A DNA stretch of 64,000 bases from positions 1 through 64,000 of the forward strand of contig JAMPEU010000002.1 of NCBI GenBank assembly GCA_023664865.1, given 5' to 3'. Position 1 is the stretch's first letter. Each line of letters starts with the position of its first letter. Shown one piece after another: positions 8,049-17,520 of the stretch. A program made the position numbers and the translations under genes. The notes under the pieces were generated by a model that saw only the letters and a program-made list of their open reading frames with translations, searched no databases and had not been told where the DNA came from. The DNA is from Butyrivibrio sp. GTDB taxonomy: Bacteria > Bacillota > Clostridia > Lachnospirales > Lachnospiraceae.

Positions 8049-8689
8049 AAGGACTGCTTAAAAACAACTTTTTTGCCGTATTGTCAAACATGAAAGTTTT
8101 CATGGCGTTTATGCTTATGTTGGGAATCTTTGTCGTGTCGGTAATCAGCCCGTCACTTCTGATTGGCTATGCGCTGCTTAGCACAGTCGGGTTTTCTGTT
8201 ATTGCAATTACCGGCATAAAGAAAGAATTTGTTTCCAAATGGGGAAAGTACAAATTAACACTACCGGTAAAAAGGGAAAATATTATAAAAAGCTATTTTA
8301 TCAGCCAGTTAATATGGCTAATCGCAGGGGTTGCCCTTACCGGCGCAGCCATAAGCCTGTCATGGCTTTTACACGGCTGTCCTTTTGATATTCCTACTGA
8401 CGCGCTCACAGTGACTGCGCTTGGGATTAGCGTAAGTCTTTTTATGGGGGCGATGTTTTTCCCACTATTCTATTTAGGCGGCGCAGATAAATGCGATGTA
8501 TTTTTAGTAATTACTCTAATTTGTGCATTTGTCATTGACGGAGTGATTGTCAGTATCACTAATAAACTGTTAGAGCCGGGGACATATACCGCCCTGTTTG
8601 GAGCAGGCATATTAATTATCTGTTCCCTGTTGGCTTTTTGCATTTCTTATCCATTGACGGTCAGTATTTATGGCAGGAAGGAGTATTGA
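8045..8689 (+). CDS. ABC-2 type permease (YtrA module 2), 214 aa
   Basis: Multi-span membrane protein (about six hydrophobic segments) starting MKGLLKNNFFAVLSNMKVF and ending SIYGRKEY. It starts with a 4-nt overlap of the ATPase stop, the same arrangement as module 1. The IS1182-family element begins five bases after its stop codon, so any native terminator of operon 2 has been displaced. The IS carries its own terminator near its left end. Confidence 0.8.
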   Translation: MKGLLKNNFFAVLSNMKVFMAFMLMLGIFVVSVISPSLLIGYALLSTVGFSVIAITGIKKEFVSKWGKYKLTLPVKRENIIKSYFISQLIWLIAGVALTGAAISLSWLLHGCPFDIPTDALTVTALGISVSLFMGAMFFPLFYLGGADKCDVFLVITLICAFVIDGVIVSITNKLLEPGTYTALFGAGILIICSLLAFCISYPLTVSIYGRKEY

Positions 8690-8723
8690 CAACGAGGGTG
8701 TCCCAAAAGTCATGAAATGACTT

Positions 8724-8745
8724 GAGGGACTACCCTCTTATTTTT
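8724..8745 (+). terminator. Terminator just inside the left end of the IS
   Basis: Stem GAGGG (8724-8728) and CCCTC (8733-8737) with loop ACTA, followed by TTATTTTTT. It lies between the left inverted repeat and the transposase gene. It would stop read-through from the upstream ABC operon into the transposase, a common protective feature of insertion sequences. Confidence 0.6.
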
Positions 8746-8812
8746 TGTAAAAAATAGAGAACGATTACCACATCGCTCTCCATTTTTACCTTATCATATG
8801 GTATAATAAGGT

Positions 8813-10348
8813 ATGCCTACATTTAAAAATTATACTATGAATCAGTTACAATTACCACTATCTTTTGAAGATTTCATTCCTGAAAATCATCTGGTACGGG
8901 TCGTAAATACAGTTGTGGACAGTCTGGAGCTGAAACCACTCTACGACAGATACAAAGAAGGCGGCTGCCCTGCGTATCACCCAAGGATGATGCTGAAGGT
9001 CATGATCTATTCATTTTCCCAGAAAACATACTCTTCCCGACAGATAGCAAAAGCTCTCCGGGAAAATATCAACTTCATGTGGATTGCCGGCGGAAACAAA
9101 CCGGACTTTCGAACCATCAACCGCTTCCGTCTGGACATGAAAGATATCATAGAGGATGTTTTCTATGAAGTCGTAAAACTCCTGATTGAGAAAGAATATA
9201 TAAAGCTGCAGAATTACTTTTTGGACGGCACAAAAATAGAAGCCAATGCCAATAAGTATACTTTTGTGTGGAATAAATCCGTAGATAACTATGATCACAG
9301 ACTGGATGAAAAGATAAAAACACACTTACGCGAAATCGACCGTATCGTGGCTCAAGAGAATCAGATTTATCTTGATGATGATCTGGAAGAAACAGGTGAA
9401 AACAGCCGTATTACTGCATCCCAGGTTGAAGCTGTTGTAGAAAGCATCGACAAAAAACTGGCTGAAAATCCTGATGATAAAATATTGAAGAAGAAAGCGG
9501 GAGAATTCAAAAGAGATATCTTACCTAGAAAACAGAAATATGAGAGATCATTTGCCATATTTAAAGGGCGCAACAGTTATTCCAAAACAGATCATGATGC
9601 TGCCTTTATGCGGATGAAGGAAGATGCCATGCTTAACGGTCAGTTAAAACCCGGATATAACATACAGATCGGCACCGAAAACAGATACATCGTCGGATTT
9701 ACCATTCATCCAAATCCAACAGATACAAAAACCATGATCCCGCATTTAAACCATCTGGAAGAAAGACTGGGGAGATTACCAGAAAACATCGTTGCAGACG
9801 CAGGCTATGGCAGTGAAGAGAATTATGAATATATGGAAGAAAAGAATCTGGGCAGTTATGTAAAATACAACAAGTTTCATTGGGAGAAGAAAAAGAAAAA
9901 CCGGGAGAATCCATATCTGTCAGACAACCTGCCCTATAGCTCAGAAACAGACAGTTTTGTCTGCCGCAACGGAAAGCAGCTGGTACATGTGGGGAAACGG
10001 AAATATGTGACAGAAGCAGGGTATGAAACCATACGGGATTATTACCGGTGTGAGGATTGCAGCGGCTGTCCTTATGCGGCAGAATGTAAGAATACAGATA
10101 AAAACCGTACCGTTCAGGTATCCCACCGGCTGAATGAACTGAAAAGAAAAGCAAATGAAAACCTTTGCTCCGAAAAAGGACTGGAACTTCGTTCACAGAG
10201 AGTTGTGGAAGTAGAACAGGTCTTTGGCCGGATTAAAGGTTGCTGGTCGTTCCGGCGATTTCATTTGCGTGGAACGGACAAAGTAAAAATAGAATGGGGA
10301 CTGTTGGCAATTGCCCATAACATCACCAAAATGGCACTGGAAGAATGA
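8813..10348 (+). CDS. IS1182-family transposase, 511 aa
   Basis: Full-length DDE transposase. The N-terminal helical region (PLSFEDFIPENHLVRVV to HPRMMLKVMIYSF) is the DUF772-type DNA-binding part. The catalytic region shows the three acidic positions in LDGTKIEANANKY, IVADAGYGSEENY and VEQVFGRIKG. A cysteine cluster CEDCSGCPYAAEC (~residues 412-424) precedes the last catalytic motif, as usual in this family. There is no frameshift or internal stop, so it is probably active. The start is MPTFKNYTMNQ, 22 nt after a TATAAT-like box. Confidence 0.95.
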   Translation: MPTFKNYTMNQLQLPLSFEDFIPENHLVRVVNTVVDSLELKPLYDRYKEGGCPAYHPRMMLKVMIYSFSQKTYSSRQIAKALRENINFMWIAGGNKPDFRTINRFRLDMKDIIEDVFYEVVKLLIEKEYIKLQNYFLDGTKIEANANKYTFVWNKSVDNYDHRLDEKIKTHLREIDRIVAQENQIYLDDDLEETGENSRITASQVEAVVESIDKKLAENPDDKILKKKAGEFKRDILPRKQKYERSFAIFKGRNSYSKTDHDAAFMRMKEDAMLNGQLKPGYNIQIGTENRYIVGFTIHPNPTDTKTMIPHLNHLEERLGRLPENIVADAGYGSEENYEYMEEKNLGSYVKYNKFHWEKKKKNRENPYLSDNLPYSSETDSFVCRNGKQLVHVGKRKYVTEAGYETIRDYYRCEDCSGCPYAAECKNTDKNRTVQVSHRLNELKRKANENLCSEKGLELRSQRVVEVEQVFGRIKGCWSFRRFHLRGTDKVKIEWGLLAIAHNITKMALEE

Positions 10349-10367
10349 GTATCCGGTGCCATTTTTA
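10331..10367 (+). terminator. Terminator overlapping the end of the transposase gene
   Basis: An 11-bp stem (10331-10341, ATGGCACTGGA, with 10352-10362, one T-G pair) spans the transposase stop codon and is followed by TTTT. It ends transposase transcription inside the element. Confidence 0.6.
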
Positions 10368-10477
10368 ATGATTTGATAAAAAACTGATATTCCAGAAACA
10401 TAAAGAGAGGATGCCCCTCTCTATGACGTTAATCAATCATAGTTTTGGGACACCCTCAATGTTCAAACTTTGCCGAA

Positions 10478-12244
10478 TCAAGCTCCACCGCCAATCAGCA
10501 CCTTCTTCCCACAAAACGCAAACCCGTACTTTTTCACGCGCTCCGTCGGAATCCCTTTCGCCGTCAGGTTTGCCTGATAGTTCTTCTCTTCTATCTGCCG
10601 CAATGCTGCCTGTACAGTGTCGCTAAGTTCCTTCTCGTCATCCTCCTGCACTTTAAACTCTATGATAATGGCGTTCCCTGGCAGCGCCAGATTTCCTGTG
10701 CCAGACATAATGCCCGCTTTACCGCTTTCCATATGAGCCGCTTTGCCGGATATATTCCTCGGCTCCAACATCACATCATATCTGCCAAACCCGCTCTCAC
10801 GGTTTGAGGTCACTGCATATTCGTCCGCCAGTTCCACCATCAGCCCTAATACAAAGCCATGATAAAACCGTTCCGGCTCTTCTTCCGATGGGGATTTTCC
10901 CGTGTCAAAATAACTGAACGTCTGCAGCGCGACTCTGTTCATATAGGTATTCATAGCTTTTACATCATCAATCAATAATGCCTTTACGAACTCATTGTAA
11001 CCGGATGCCGCGCCGGAAAACCATCTCTTCACCATAGAAAAGAACATTACCCGCACTTCAAAATTCGTCAGCGATAATTCGTATTCCTGCTTCCAGTTCC
11101 CAAAATCAGTCTCATATAGCTGATAATCTTTCACTTTCAGATAACCGCTTGCAAGCAGAAGGCTCCAGATGGCCTCCTCACTATCATTTAACTGCCCATA
11201 TACAATCTGTTCGTCTATCTCCACCCGGACGCTTTCTCCCTGCAATAAATGTTCAAACGTTTTCTTTACATTGCAGCTGCCTTCCCGAATCAGCTTTCCA
11301 ACCAGGCTGTTTGCACTGGTATTAGCCCAGTATGCGCCTACCTTTCCTTTATCCAGAAAATTAATAATAGACCATGGGTTATAGATATCCGCCTTATTTC
11401 CAAACCTGAATCCATCGTACCAGTTCTTTACCTGCTGTTTTTGTCCGTCAAACCCATATTCTTCCAGAGCTGCAAATACTTCTTCTTCCGTGAAACCAAA
11501 ACAATCTGTAAATTTATCAGCAGTTGTCGTTACCACTTCCAGATTATTCAAGTCCGAAAAGATAGACTCTTTACTAACTCTCGTAATCCCCGTCATAACC
11601 GCACGCTCCAGATAGGGATTCGTCTTAAACGTAGAATTAAACAGGCTTCTGGTAAAAGCCACTATCTCATTCCAGTAACCATACACATACGCTTCCTGCA
11701 TCGGCGTATCATACTCATCCAGAAGGATGATTACCTTTTTGCCGTAATATCTGCTTAAGAAATCCGCCAGCATCCTAATCGACAATGCCGCTACACTGTC
11801 TGTCATCTCTGCAGAAACTTTCTGGTAAAACGCTTTCTCCTTTTCATTAAGCAGATTTCCATCCAGCAAAAAATCATGTTTATTATACTGTTCCTCTATG
11901 ATACGGCAGATATTCTCCCTGGCTCCTTCATAACAATTCTCTTTAATGCTTGCAAAGCTAAGAAACAACACAGGATATGTGCCCTGCAGTTTCCTATACT
12001 TCTCATCTTTCCATACCGCCAGCCCTTCAAACAAATCTCCCCTGTCCGCATACTTTACCGAGAAAAACTTCTCCAGCATGCTCATATTCAAGGTCTTGCC
12101 AAAGCGTCTGGGACGTGTAATAAGCGTCACCTCATCTCCTGACTCCCACCACTCCTGTATAAAATTCGTTTTATCAATATAAAAATAGTTATTTACCCTG
12201 ACTTTTTCAAAATCCTGATTCCCAATTGCAACTCTCTTAAGCAT
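10478..12244 (-). CDS. AAA-ATPase-like / PD-(D/E)XK nuclease-like protein, 588 aa
   Basis: The N-terminal AAA-ATPase_like domain begins with the family hallmark QDFEKVRVNNYFYIDKT, followed by TRPRRFGKTLNMSML, a Walker A-like P-loop, and VIILLDEYDTPM, the Walker B region. The C-terminus (IIIEFKVQEDDEKELSD... AALRQIEEKNY) matches the PDDEXK_9 nuclease-like domain, with E and K of the IEFK motif visible. The family is abundant, often multi-copy, in Lachnospiraceae and Bacteroidetes; its role is not established. The start at MLKRVAIGNQDF is supported by GGAAGG upstream. It is monocistronic; its 3' end lies 20 bp from the IS right end. Confidence 0.85.
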   Translation of the reverse strand: MLKRVAIGNQDFEKVRVNNYFYIDKTNFIQEWWESGDEVTLITRPRRFGKTLNMSMLEKFFSVKYADRGDLFEGLAVWKDEKYRKLQGTYPVLFLSFASIKENCYEGARENICRIIEEQYNKHDFLLDGNLLNEKEKAFYQKVSAEMTDSVAALSIRMLADFLSRYYGKKVIILLDEYDTPMQEAYVYGYWNEIVAFTRSLFNSTFKTNPYLERAVMTGITRVSKESIFSDLNNLEVVTTTADKFTDCFGFTEEEVFAALEEYGFDGQKQQVKNWYDGFRFGNKADIYNPWSIINFLDKGKVGAYWANTSANSLVGKLIREGSCNVKKTFEHLLQGESVRVEIDEQIVYGQLNDSEEAIWSLLLASGYLKVKDYQLYETDFGNWKQEYELSLTNFEVRVMFFSMVKRWFSGAASGYNEFVKALLIDDVKAMNTYMNRVALQTFSYFDTGKSPSEEEPERFYHGFVLGLMVELADEYAVTSNRESGFGRYDVMLEPRNISGKAAHMESGKAGIMSGTGNLALPGNAIIIEFKVQEDDEKELSDTVQAALRQIEEKNYQANLTAKGIPTERVKKYGFAFCGKKVLIGGGA

Positions 12245-12363
12245 GTTCCGCTATCACCTTCCAGAATATTTTACAATATTATAGTAAAATATATCATAGA
12301 TTCTATTTAAAATCTACAAGAAATAAGTGCAAATAAAGGAAGTTATTAGTTGCATATATTATT

Positions 12364-14364
12364 TTACACCCTAAACGAGGCCACAGTCTGATTAAGAAGT
12401 TCGCTCAAGCGGAACAGTTCTTTCATCTGTTCAACCACAGCCTCGGAATTGCTATTGGAATCATCCGCCGACTGCTCCATGCCGCGCATGGACTCTGCAA
12501 TCTCGTCCACCAATCCTGTAATCGCGATGATGGAATCATTGATTTCAACCATGCTGGCGCTCATTTCTTTAGAAGATATACCCAGCTCGCCGGAGATATC
12601 ATTATAGAACTCTGCATCCTTCTGATACATCTTGGCAAGCTCCGTCATTTTCTCATAATCTTCCATGACTTTTCCATTCATGAAATCCAACAGTTTTCCC
12701 GAACTCTCAGACAAAAATGCGACGTTTTGCACCACGCCCTCTGTTACCTGCCTAATCTTATCTACGGCTTGTTTAGAATTGTCCGCAAGCTGCCTGATTT
12801 CGTCCGCTACAACAGAAAATCCCCTTCCTGCCTCGCCTGCTCTTGCCGCCTCTATTGAGGCATTCAGCGCCAAGAGATTTGTCTGCGAGCTGATGGCAAG
12901 AATTTCTTCCGTCAAAGTATCGATTTCATTCACTCTCTGCGCATCCGTAATGGCTTTTTCCAAATCCCCTCTTGTTGACTGGTAAATCGCTACCGCTTCC
13001 TGCGCGGACGCTTTAGAGCTTTCATGCTGCTTTCCCGCGCGCTCCATGATGCCGCCTGACTGCTCTGCCGCCTCTGTTGCCTTCATTGCGACTTTTTCTA
13101 TGGACTCTCCCAATTCCTGACCGTTGCCGCGGATTCCATCCGTCAACTCCTGCGCTTTCTTAGTCTGCTCCATAACCTGTCCCACCAGACCGGAAATACC
13201 GGAGATATCCTTATTAAGCACCGTCATTTTATCGGAAGTCCCTTCGGCAATCGTGCTAATCGCTCCCGCCTCCTGCTTAGTATTCAAAATAATTTCCCGA
13301 ATCTGCTTCTTTACTCCTGCCGTAGCAGTCCGAATCTGTTCCGTTTCGTTTTTATATTCAGCGGGAATCGTCTTATCCACAGATACATTTTCCGAAAAAT
13401 CCCCGGATGCGAACTGTTTCAACATCTGTATGGGGGCAAGCATCCTTCCGATTAACCCTGCCATGAACACAGCCACAAAAACAATAACTATAAAGGCAAT
13501 CAATACCGCTACTGCAATCATTGCCGTCAGCGAAGCCGTCGCATTAGCGGTAGGCGATACAACGCCTAAGCTCCAGCTGCTCCCTTCTATCGCTGACACT
13601 GCAAAATAACAGTTTTCTCCATCGTAGTCCGCCAGTTTCTTTACTTCATTATTTGCCCCGCTAATCATTTCCGCAACACCCGGCAGAATATCCGCAACTG
13701 CCGTCACAGTCTCTTCCGTGGGTTCATAGCTCTTGTTTTCATGCGCCACATATTGTCCGCTGCTGTCTACGAGAAATCCGTATACGCCTTCCTCGTAGTT
13801 GATGCTGCCTGTTAAATCCGTCACGGTTCCAAGTGTAACGTCAAGCCCGATTACTCCCACGAGTTCGCCATTGATGTAAACCGGTGCGGCAATAGTTGTA
13901 CACATCTGATTTGTAAGCACGTCCCAATAGGGATCTGTCACAATAACCGTTCCCGCTTTATCCGCCTGCTGATACCAGCCGCGGGCTGTCGGATCATATC
14001 CCTCGGGAATTTCCGCCTCGCGGTTGGATTGGATAAAATCACTGTCCCTGGTTCCGCAGTAAAGGTTCAAAAGTTCTTCCCTGCCGTTTGCATAAATATC
14101 CACCACGGATTGAATGAAATCCACCTCCGTCCTGCCGCCGGATTCTATGGCAGACGCCGCTCCGGACGCCAGCATTTTCTCATTTTCAATCCATGTATTA
14201 ATCTCTTCCGCGTACTTATCCGCATTGAGCTGCAGAGCCTGCGTCTGATCCTTAATCATACGCCTTCCCGCAATCGTCATAATTCCCGCAGTAGTCAGAA
14301 GAATACTGGCTACCACAATTCCAATCACACTGATTGTAAGCCTTCCTTTAATTGTTTTTAACAT
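12364..14364 (-). CDS. Methyl-accepting chemotaxis protein with dCache sensor, 666 aa
   Basis: Chemoreceptor of the inner membrane. A first membrane span at ~10-35 is followed by an extracellular sensor of ~240 residues with the dCache_1 signature ([42 protein letters not shown]), which fits binding of small metabolites such as amino acids. A second span (~277-310) leads to a HAMP region and a cytoplasmic signalling domain with the conserved hairpin [20 protein letters not shown]. Start chosen at MLKTIKGRL (14364) because AAGGAG lies 10 nt upstream; a longer frame starts nine codons earlier without such a site. No chemotaxis genes are adjacent, so it is an orphan receptor. Confidence 0.92.
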   Translation of the reverse strand: MLKTIKGRLTISVIGIVVASILLTTAGIMTIAGRRMIKDQTQALQLNADKYAEEINTWIENEKMLASGAASAIESGGRTEVDFIQSVVDIYANGREELLNLYCGTRDSDFIQSNREAEIPEGYDPTARGWYQQADKAGTVIVTDPYWDVLTNQMCTTIAAPVYINGELVGVIGLDVTLGTVTDLTGSINYEEGVYGFLVDSSGQYVAHENKSYEPTEETVTAVADILPGVAEMISGANNEVKKLADYDGENCYFAVSAIEGSSWSLGVVSPTANATASLTAMIAVAVLIAFIVIVFVAVFMAGLIGRMLAPIQMLKQFASGDFSENVSVDKTIPAEYKNETEQIRTATAGVKKQIREIILNTKQEAGAISTIAEGTSDKMTVLNKDISGISGLVGQVMEQTKKAQELTDGIRGNGQELGESIEKVAMKATEAAEQSGGIMERAGKQHESSKASAQEAVAIYQSTRGDLEKAITDAQRVNEIDTLTEEILAISSQTNLLALNASIEAARAGEAGRGFSVVADEIRQLADNSKQAVDKIRQVTEGVVQNVAFLSESSGKLLDFMNGKVMEDYEKMTELAKMYQKDAEFYNDISGELGISSKEMSASMVEINDSIIAITGLVDEIAESMRGMEQSADDSNSNSEAVVEQMKELFRLSELLNQTVASFRV

Positions 14365-14545
14365 CTTGTGTGCATCTCCTTGCCATGACATATTTTATCT
14401 TTTCGCTATAATATATACTAATCAGATAAAGTTCTCAAAGCAAGTACACAGGCACACTTCGCACTTTTTACGGCATCAATCGCATATGAATCCAAGCTTA
14501 TCGAGGTTCAGGTTGAGGATTAAGCTATTGAGAGGATTCAGGCAA

Positions 14546-16102
14546 TCATAAAAGCGGGGCAATCAGCCTCATAAAGCGTCCCATCAGCTTTGTAAATACT
14601 TTTTCCTTTTTAATGCTTTCATAAGTGACCTTTTCACACTTCGTAAGCGTATCCATATAGTCGGCTTCGATATCCGCCACACAGTCTGCGCCGTAGAGAT
14701 ATGTAGCACACTCAAAATGATGATACAGGCTTCTGTAATCAAGGTTTATCGTGCCGACTACTGCCTTTACATCATCGGAAACAAAGACCTTCGCATGAAC
14801 AAAACCCGGCGTGTAAAGATATATTTCCACGCCGGAATCAAGCAGCGTCTTAAAATACGTCTTTGCAAGGGCGTATACCGGCTTTTTATCCGGTATGCCG
14901 GGCAGTATAAGTTTCGTATCTATGCCCCTTTCAGCGGAATACTTTAATGCCGTCAGCAGCTCGTCGTCAAGTATAAGATACGGCGTCATGATATGCACAT
15001 AACTGTCCGCCCGATTTAAGATGTCCATATAGACCTTTTCGCCGACCTTATCATCATCGAACGGATTATCTCCGTAGGGAACCGCATATCCCTTTCCGTC
15101 ATAGCTATCGGCAAGCCCCAGATAGCTTTTATAATCTGGGTTTCTCTCACCCAATGACCACATGTTAAGAAACATCAGCGTCAGATTGTCTACCGCTTTT
15201 CCCTCTATCCTTACTGCTGTATCTTTCCAGTGTCCGTAAGGCTTGGCATGGTTTATGTACTCGTCGCCTAAGTTTATGCCGCCGTTAAAGCCTACCTTGC
15301 CGTCTATTACAAGTATCTTCCTATGGTCACGGTAATTATAATGCGTCGAAAGGAACGGAGTGACAGGTGAAAACATCTTGCATTTAATCCCATATTCCTC
15401 AAGCATTTTCGGATAATTATACGGCAAAAGCGCAATCGCACAGGTGCCGTCATACATCACACGCACATCTACGCCCTGCTTTGCCTTCTGCGCAAGGATA
15501 TTCAGAATGCTCCCCCACATTTTTCCCTCTTCTATTATAAAATACTCCATGAAGATAAACTTCTCGGCTTTCTTTAATTCCTCAAGCAAGGCTTCAAACT
15601 TCTTCTCGCCCACGGGATAATATGTCACCTTATTCCCCGTAGTTGCGGGAAAAGTTCCGCTTCTGTTAAGATAATGCACAAGGTCTGCCGTTTCGTTGCT
15701 GACAGTTTTAAGTTCGTCCATAACGGCATTATCCTGCCTTATATCATTCTTATGCTCTTTAATCAGCCAGTTACAGCCCGCGCCAAGCGCACGGCTGCCG
15801 ATATCAGACTTGGTATAAATATAAAACAGCGTGCCGAAAATTGACGTTACGGAAATTACCAATATCCACGTCAGCTTGGCGGAGCTGTCCATATCAGTAT
15901 TAATCAGGTACACGACTACGCACAGGTTAAAGAGTCCAATCCCGCCCAAAATCTTGTCAATCATAGCCGCAAAAAATATCTCTGTTATCAGGAAACAGCC
16001 TACAGCTAAAATAAGCAGCAGCATAATAATTCCCACCCTGCTGAATATAATGCGCAGCACGCCTTTTTTCTGCTTTTTAAGCAAGTGAAGTTCTTCGTTC
16101 AT
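14546..16102 (-). CDS. cls: Cardiolipin synthase, 518 aa
   Basis: Two N-terminal membrane spans (residues ~17-70) and two phospholipase D catalytic motifs define bacterial cardiolipin synthase, which condenses two phosphatidylglycerols at the membrane. HKD motif 1 is HRKILVIDGKVGFNGG and HKD motif 2 is HAKVFVSDDVKAVVGTIN; both have the H, K and D in place. Length is typical of the family. It follows the spoVA cluster on the same strand, beyond a hairpin at 16143-16164, and is probably transcribed separately. Confidence 0.92.
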   Translation of the reverse strand: MNEELHLLKKQKKGVLRIIFSRVGIIMLLLILAVGCFLITEIFFAAMIDKILGGIGLFNLCVVVYLINTDMDSSAKLTWILVISVTSIFGTLFYIYTKSDIGSRALGAGCNWLIKEHKNDIRQDNAVMDELKTVSNETADLVHYLNRSGTFPATTGNKVTYYPVGEKKFEALLEELKKAEKFIFMEYFIIEEGKMWGSILNILAQKAKQGVDVRVMYDGTCAIALLPYNYPKMLEEYGIKCKMFSPVTPFLSTHYNYRDHRKILVIDGKVGFNGGINLGDEYINHAKPYGHWKDTAVRIEGKAVDNLTLMFLNMWSLGERNPDYKSYLGLADSYDGKGYAVPYGDNPFDDDKVGEKVYMDILNRADSYVHIMTPYLILDDELLTALKYSAERGIDTKLILPGIPDKKPVYALAKTYFKTLLDSGVEIYLYTPGFVHAKVFVSDDVKAVVGTINLDYRSLYHHFECATYLYGADCVADIEADYMDTLTKCEKVTYESIKKEKVFTKLMGRFMRLIAPLL

Positions 16103-16136
16103 TCAACACGCCCTCCATATAACCCATCATACTAGT

Positions 16137-16164
16137 AAAACAGGGAGATAAGCCCCTATCTCCC
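16137..16164 (-). terminator. Likely terminator after spoVAC
   Basis: Perfect 8-bp stem GGGAGATA (16143-16150) with TATCTCCC (16157-16164); on the minus strand it is followed by TGTTTTAC, a modest T tract. It lies between spoVAC and cls. Confidence 0.5.
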
Positions 16165-16256
16165 CGAAAGATATTATATGAAGTTCTTGCAGAAAAATCA
16201 ACAGGATTTTTATGATTATGACAACTTTATGACAAGTTTCAAATCCCCCGATTTTC

Positions 16257-16787
16257 TCATACAAGTGAAATCACCCAATATATCAGCCCAAGCACCCAGC
16301 TTGTAAAGATTCCGTATAAGATTACCGGTCCGGCAATCGTAAATATTTTCGCTCCGACGCCGTATACCTGTCCCTCTTTTTTATATTCAATCGCCGGAGC
16401 AGATACGGAATTGGCAAAGCCCGTAATAGGCACTAACGCGCCCGCGCCGCCCCACTCAACCAGCTTGGGATAAATATTAAATCCAGTAAGCAATACGCTC
16501 ATAAGCACCAGCAGCATAGAACACCATGAAGCCGCCGTTTCTTTATCAAGCCCCATGCTGTTTGTCGCACAGTTAATGATTGCCTGCCCGATACAGCAGA
16601 TTGCGCCGCCCGTTATAAATGCTTTCAACATCTGCAGAAAGAGATTGTGCGTGGGCGTCGCCGCCTTCACACGCTCATTATACTCCTTGCTCTGCTCCTC
16701 TTTATCCTTCTGCGTCTGTTCGTTCTTATCAACATTCCCGCTCTGCTGCATATTTTCGTTTTGTAAACTCTGTGTTTCTTCTCTCAT
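16257..16787 (-). CDS. spoVAC: Stage V sporulation protein AC
   Basis: Membrane protein of the SpoVA channel, which moves calcium-dipicolinate into the forespore and out at germination. After a hydrophilic, glutamine- and lysine-rich N-terminus of ~45 residues comes the conserved SpoVAC membrane region: LFLQMLKAFITGGAICCIGQ, STGFN-like GFNIYPKLVEWGGAGALVPI TGFANS, then VYGVGAKIFTIAGPVILYG. It follows spoVAB on the same strand but is separated by a ~180-bp hairpin element. spoVAD and spoVAE, the usual next genes, are not here; a terminator and cls follow instead. Confidence 0.92.
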   Translation of the reverse strand: MREETQSLQNENMQQSGNVDKNEQTQKDKEEQSKEYNERVKAATPTHNLFLQMLKAFITGGAICCIGQAIINCATNSMGLDKETAASWCSMLLVLMSVLLTGFNIYPKLVEWGGAGALVPITGFANSVSAPAIEYKKEGQVYGVGAKIFTIAGPVILYGIFTSWVLGLIYWVISLV

Positions 16788-16823
16788 ATTACCACCATGC
16801 CTTTCTTTAAATTATCCGTAACA

Positions 16824-17005
16824 GTAGTTCAACCCGCAGGAGCATGGACACATATGCTTCCGTGCAGAGGTCCTTAAAAAGCGCCGGTCCTTAGTGAAAA
16901 AGCTGTTTTTTAGCTTTTGAACTTAGTACCGCTGCGCCTTTTTACGGAGCGCGAGCGTGCCTCAAAGGGAATCATATGTGTCCATGCTCCTGCGGGTTGA
17001 ACTAC
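16824..17005 (-). repeat. Structured intergenic element, copy 1 (between spoVAB and spoVAC)
   Basis: Perfect 33-bp inverted arms (16824-16856 and 16973-17005) enclose a ~116-nt core. The core shares long stretches with copies at 25196-25374 and 34094-34236: for example GTACCGCTGCG, TACGGAGCG, GAGCGTGCCTC and the left-hand GCAGAGGTCCTTA. The core can fold into an inner hairpin (TAAAAAG-CGC with GCGC-CTTTTTA, then AAAAGCT with AGCTTTT). The outer arms have a sequence not shared with copy 3. It is transcribed with the spoVA operon on the minus strand. Confidence 0.85.
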
Positions 17006-17019
17006 ATATCCTTTCCATT

Positions 17020-17520
17020 TTACACCCCTCCATGCAGATACACACTCTGCGTAAAGTAAATCAGGCTGCCGACCAGCTTGCCAAGCGCGACGGCAAGAAT
17101 AGCGATTCCAAGCCCGTGCCTGAACCCGATTCTCCTTGAGAAAATCGGTATTGTATTCAACATCTCCGCAATAGCAAGCGCCAGACAGCCTACAAAAATT
17201 CCCGAAAAAACCCCAAACAGAATAAGCAGAATATCCCCTATCGTATGCCATAATGCCGCCGTGCTGCCCGCTCCGAATATCAGATTGGAATGTACCCATT
17301 CTCCGATATTCCCATAATCGCTGAATATGCTCATAAAGTCACCGGCAATAGTCCCTAATACCACCATTTCTTCCAGAATAAAAATATTCCTCGCTATGTG
17401 CATCTTCCCTGCAAATCTCGGTATCAGCCCTACAGAAATCAAAACCGTAAATACGCCGCCGGATACAATCATGCCAAAAGACGCCCCCAGAATTGCCATA
17501 AAAATCTGCCTAATTAACAT
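17020..17520 (-). CDS. spoVAB: Stage V sporulation protein AB
   Basis: Hydrophobic protein of 166 aa, about four to five membrane spans, matching SpoVAB: GASFGMIVSGGVFTVL near the N-terminus, then GLIPRFAGKMHIARNI and LEEMVVLGTIAGDF, and the second half with LALAIAEMLNTIPIFSRRIGF. It belongs to the SpoVA dipicolinate channel of the forespore membrane. It overlaps the end of spoVAA by 11 nt, so the two are cotranslated. The structured repeat element begins 15 nt beyond its stop codon. Confidence 0.9.
   Translation of the reverse strand: MLIRQIFMAILGASFGMIVSGGVFTVLISVGLIPRFAGKMHIARNIFILEEMVVLGTIAGDFMSIFSDYGNIGEWVHSNLIFGAGSTAALWHTIGDILLILFGVFSGIFVGCLALAIAEMLNTIPIFSRRIGFRHGLGIAILAVALGKLVGSLIYFTQSVYLHGGV

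Larger units (their letters stand above)
8694..10457 (+). mobile_element. IS1182-family insertion sequence, apparently intact
   Basis: Terminal inverted repeats GAGGGTGTCCCAAAA at 8694-8708 and its exact reverse complement at 10443-10457 enclose one full-length transposase gene. Total length is 1764 bp. Outside the repeats the flanks (CAAC on the left, AATG on the right) do not match, so no target duplication could be confirmed. The element landed between the permease stop and the 3' end of a minus-strand AAA gene, without breaking either. Confidence 0.9.

Noticed and set aside
8690..8693. Target-site duplication of the IS1182-family element
   Set aside because: Four bases on each side (CAAC left, AATG right) do not match, and no longer match was found.
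9699..10196. 165-codon minus-strand frame inside the transposase gene
   Set aside because: Shadow of the transposase on the opposite strand; cysteine- and histidine-rich product without family features.
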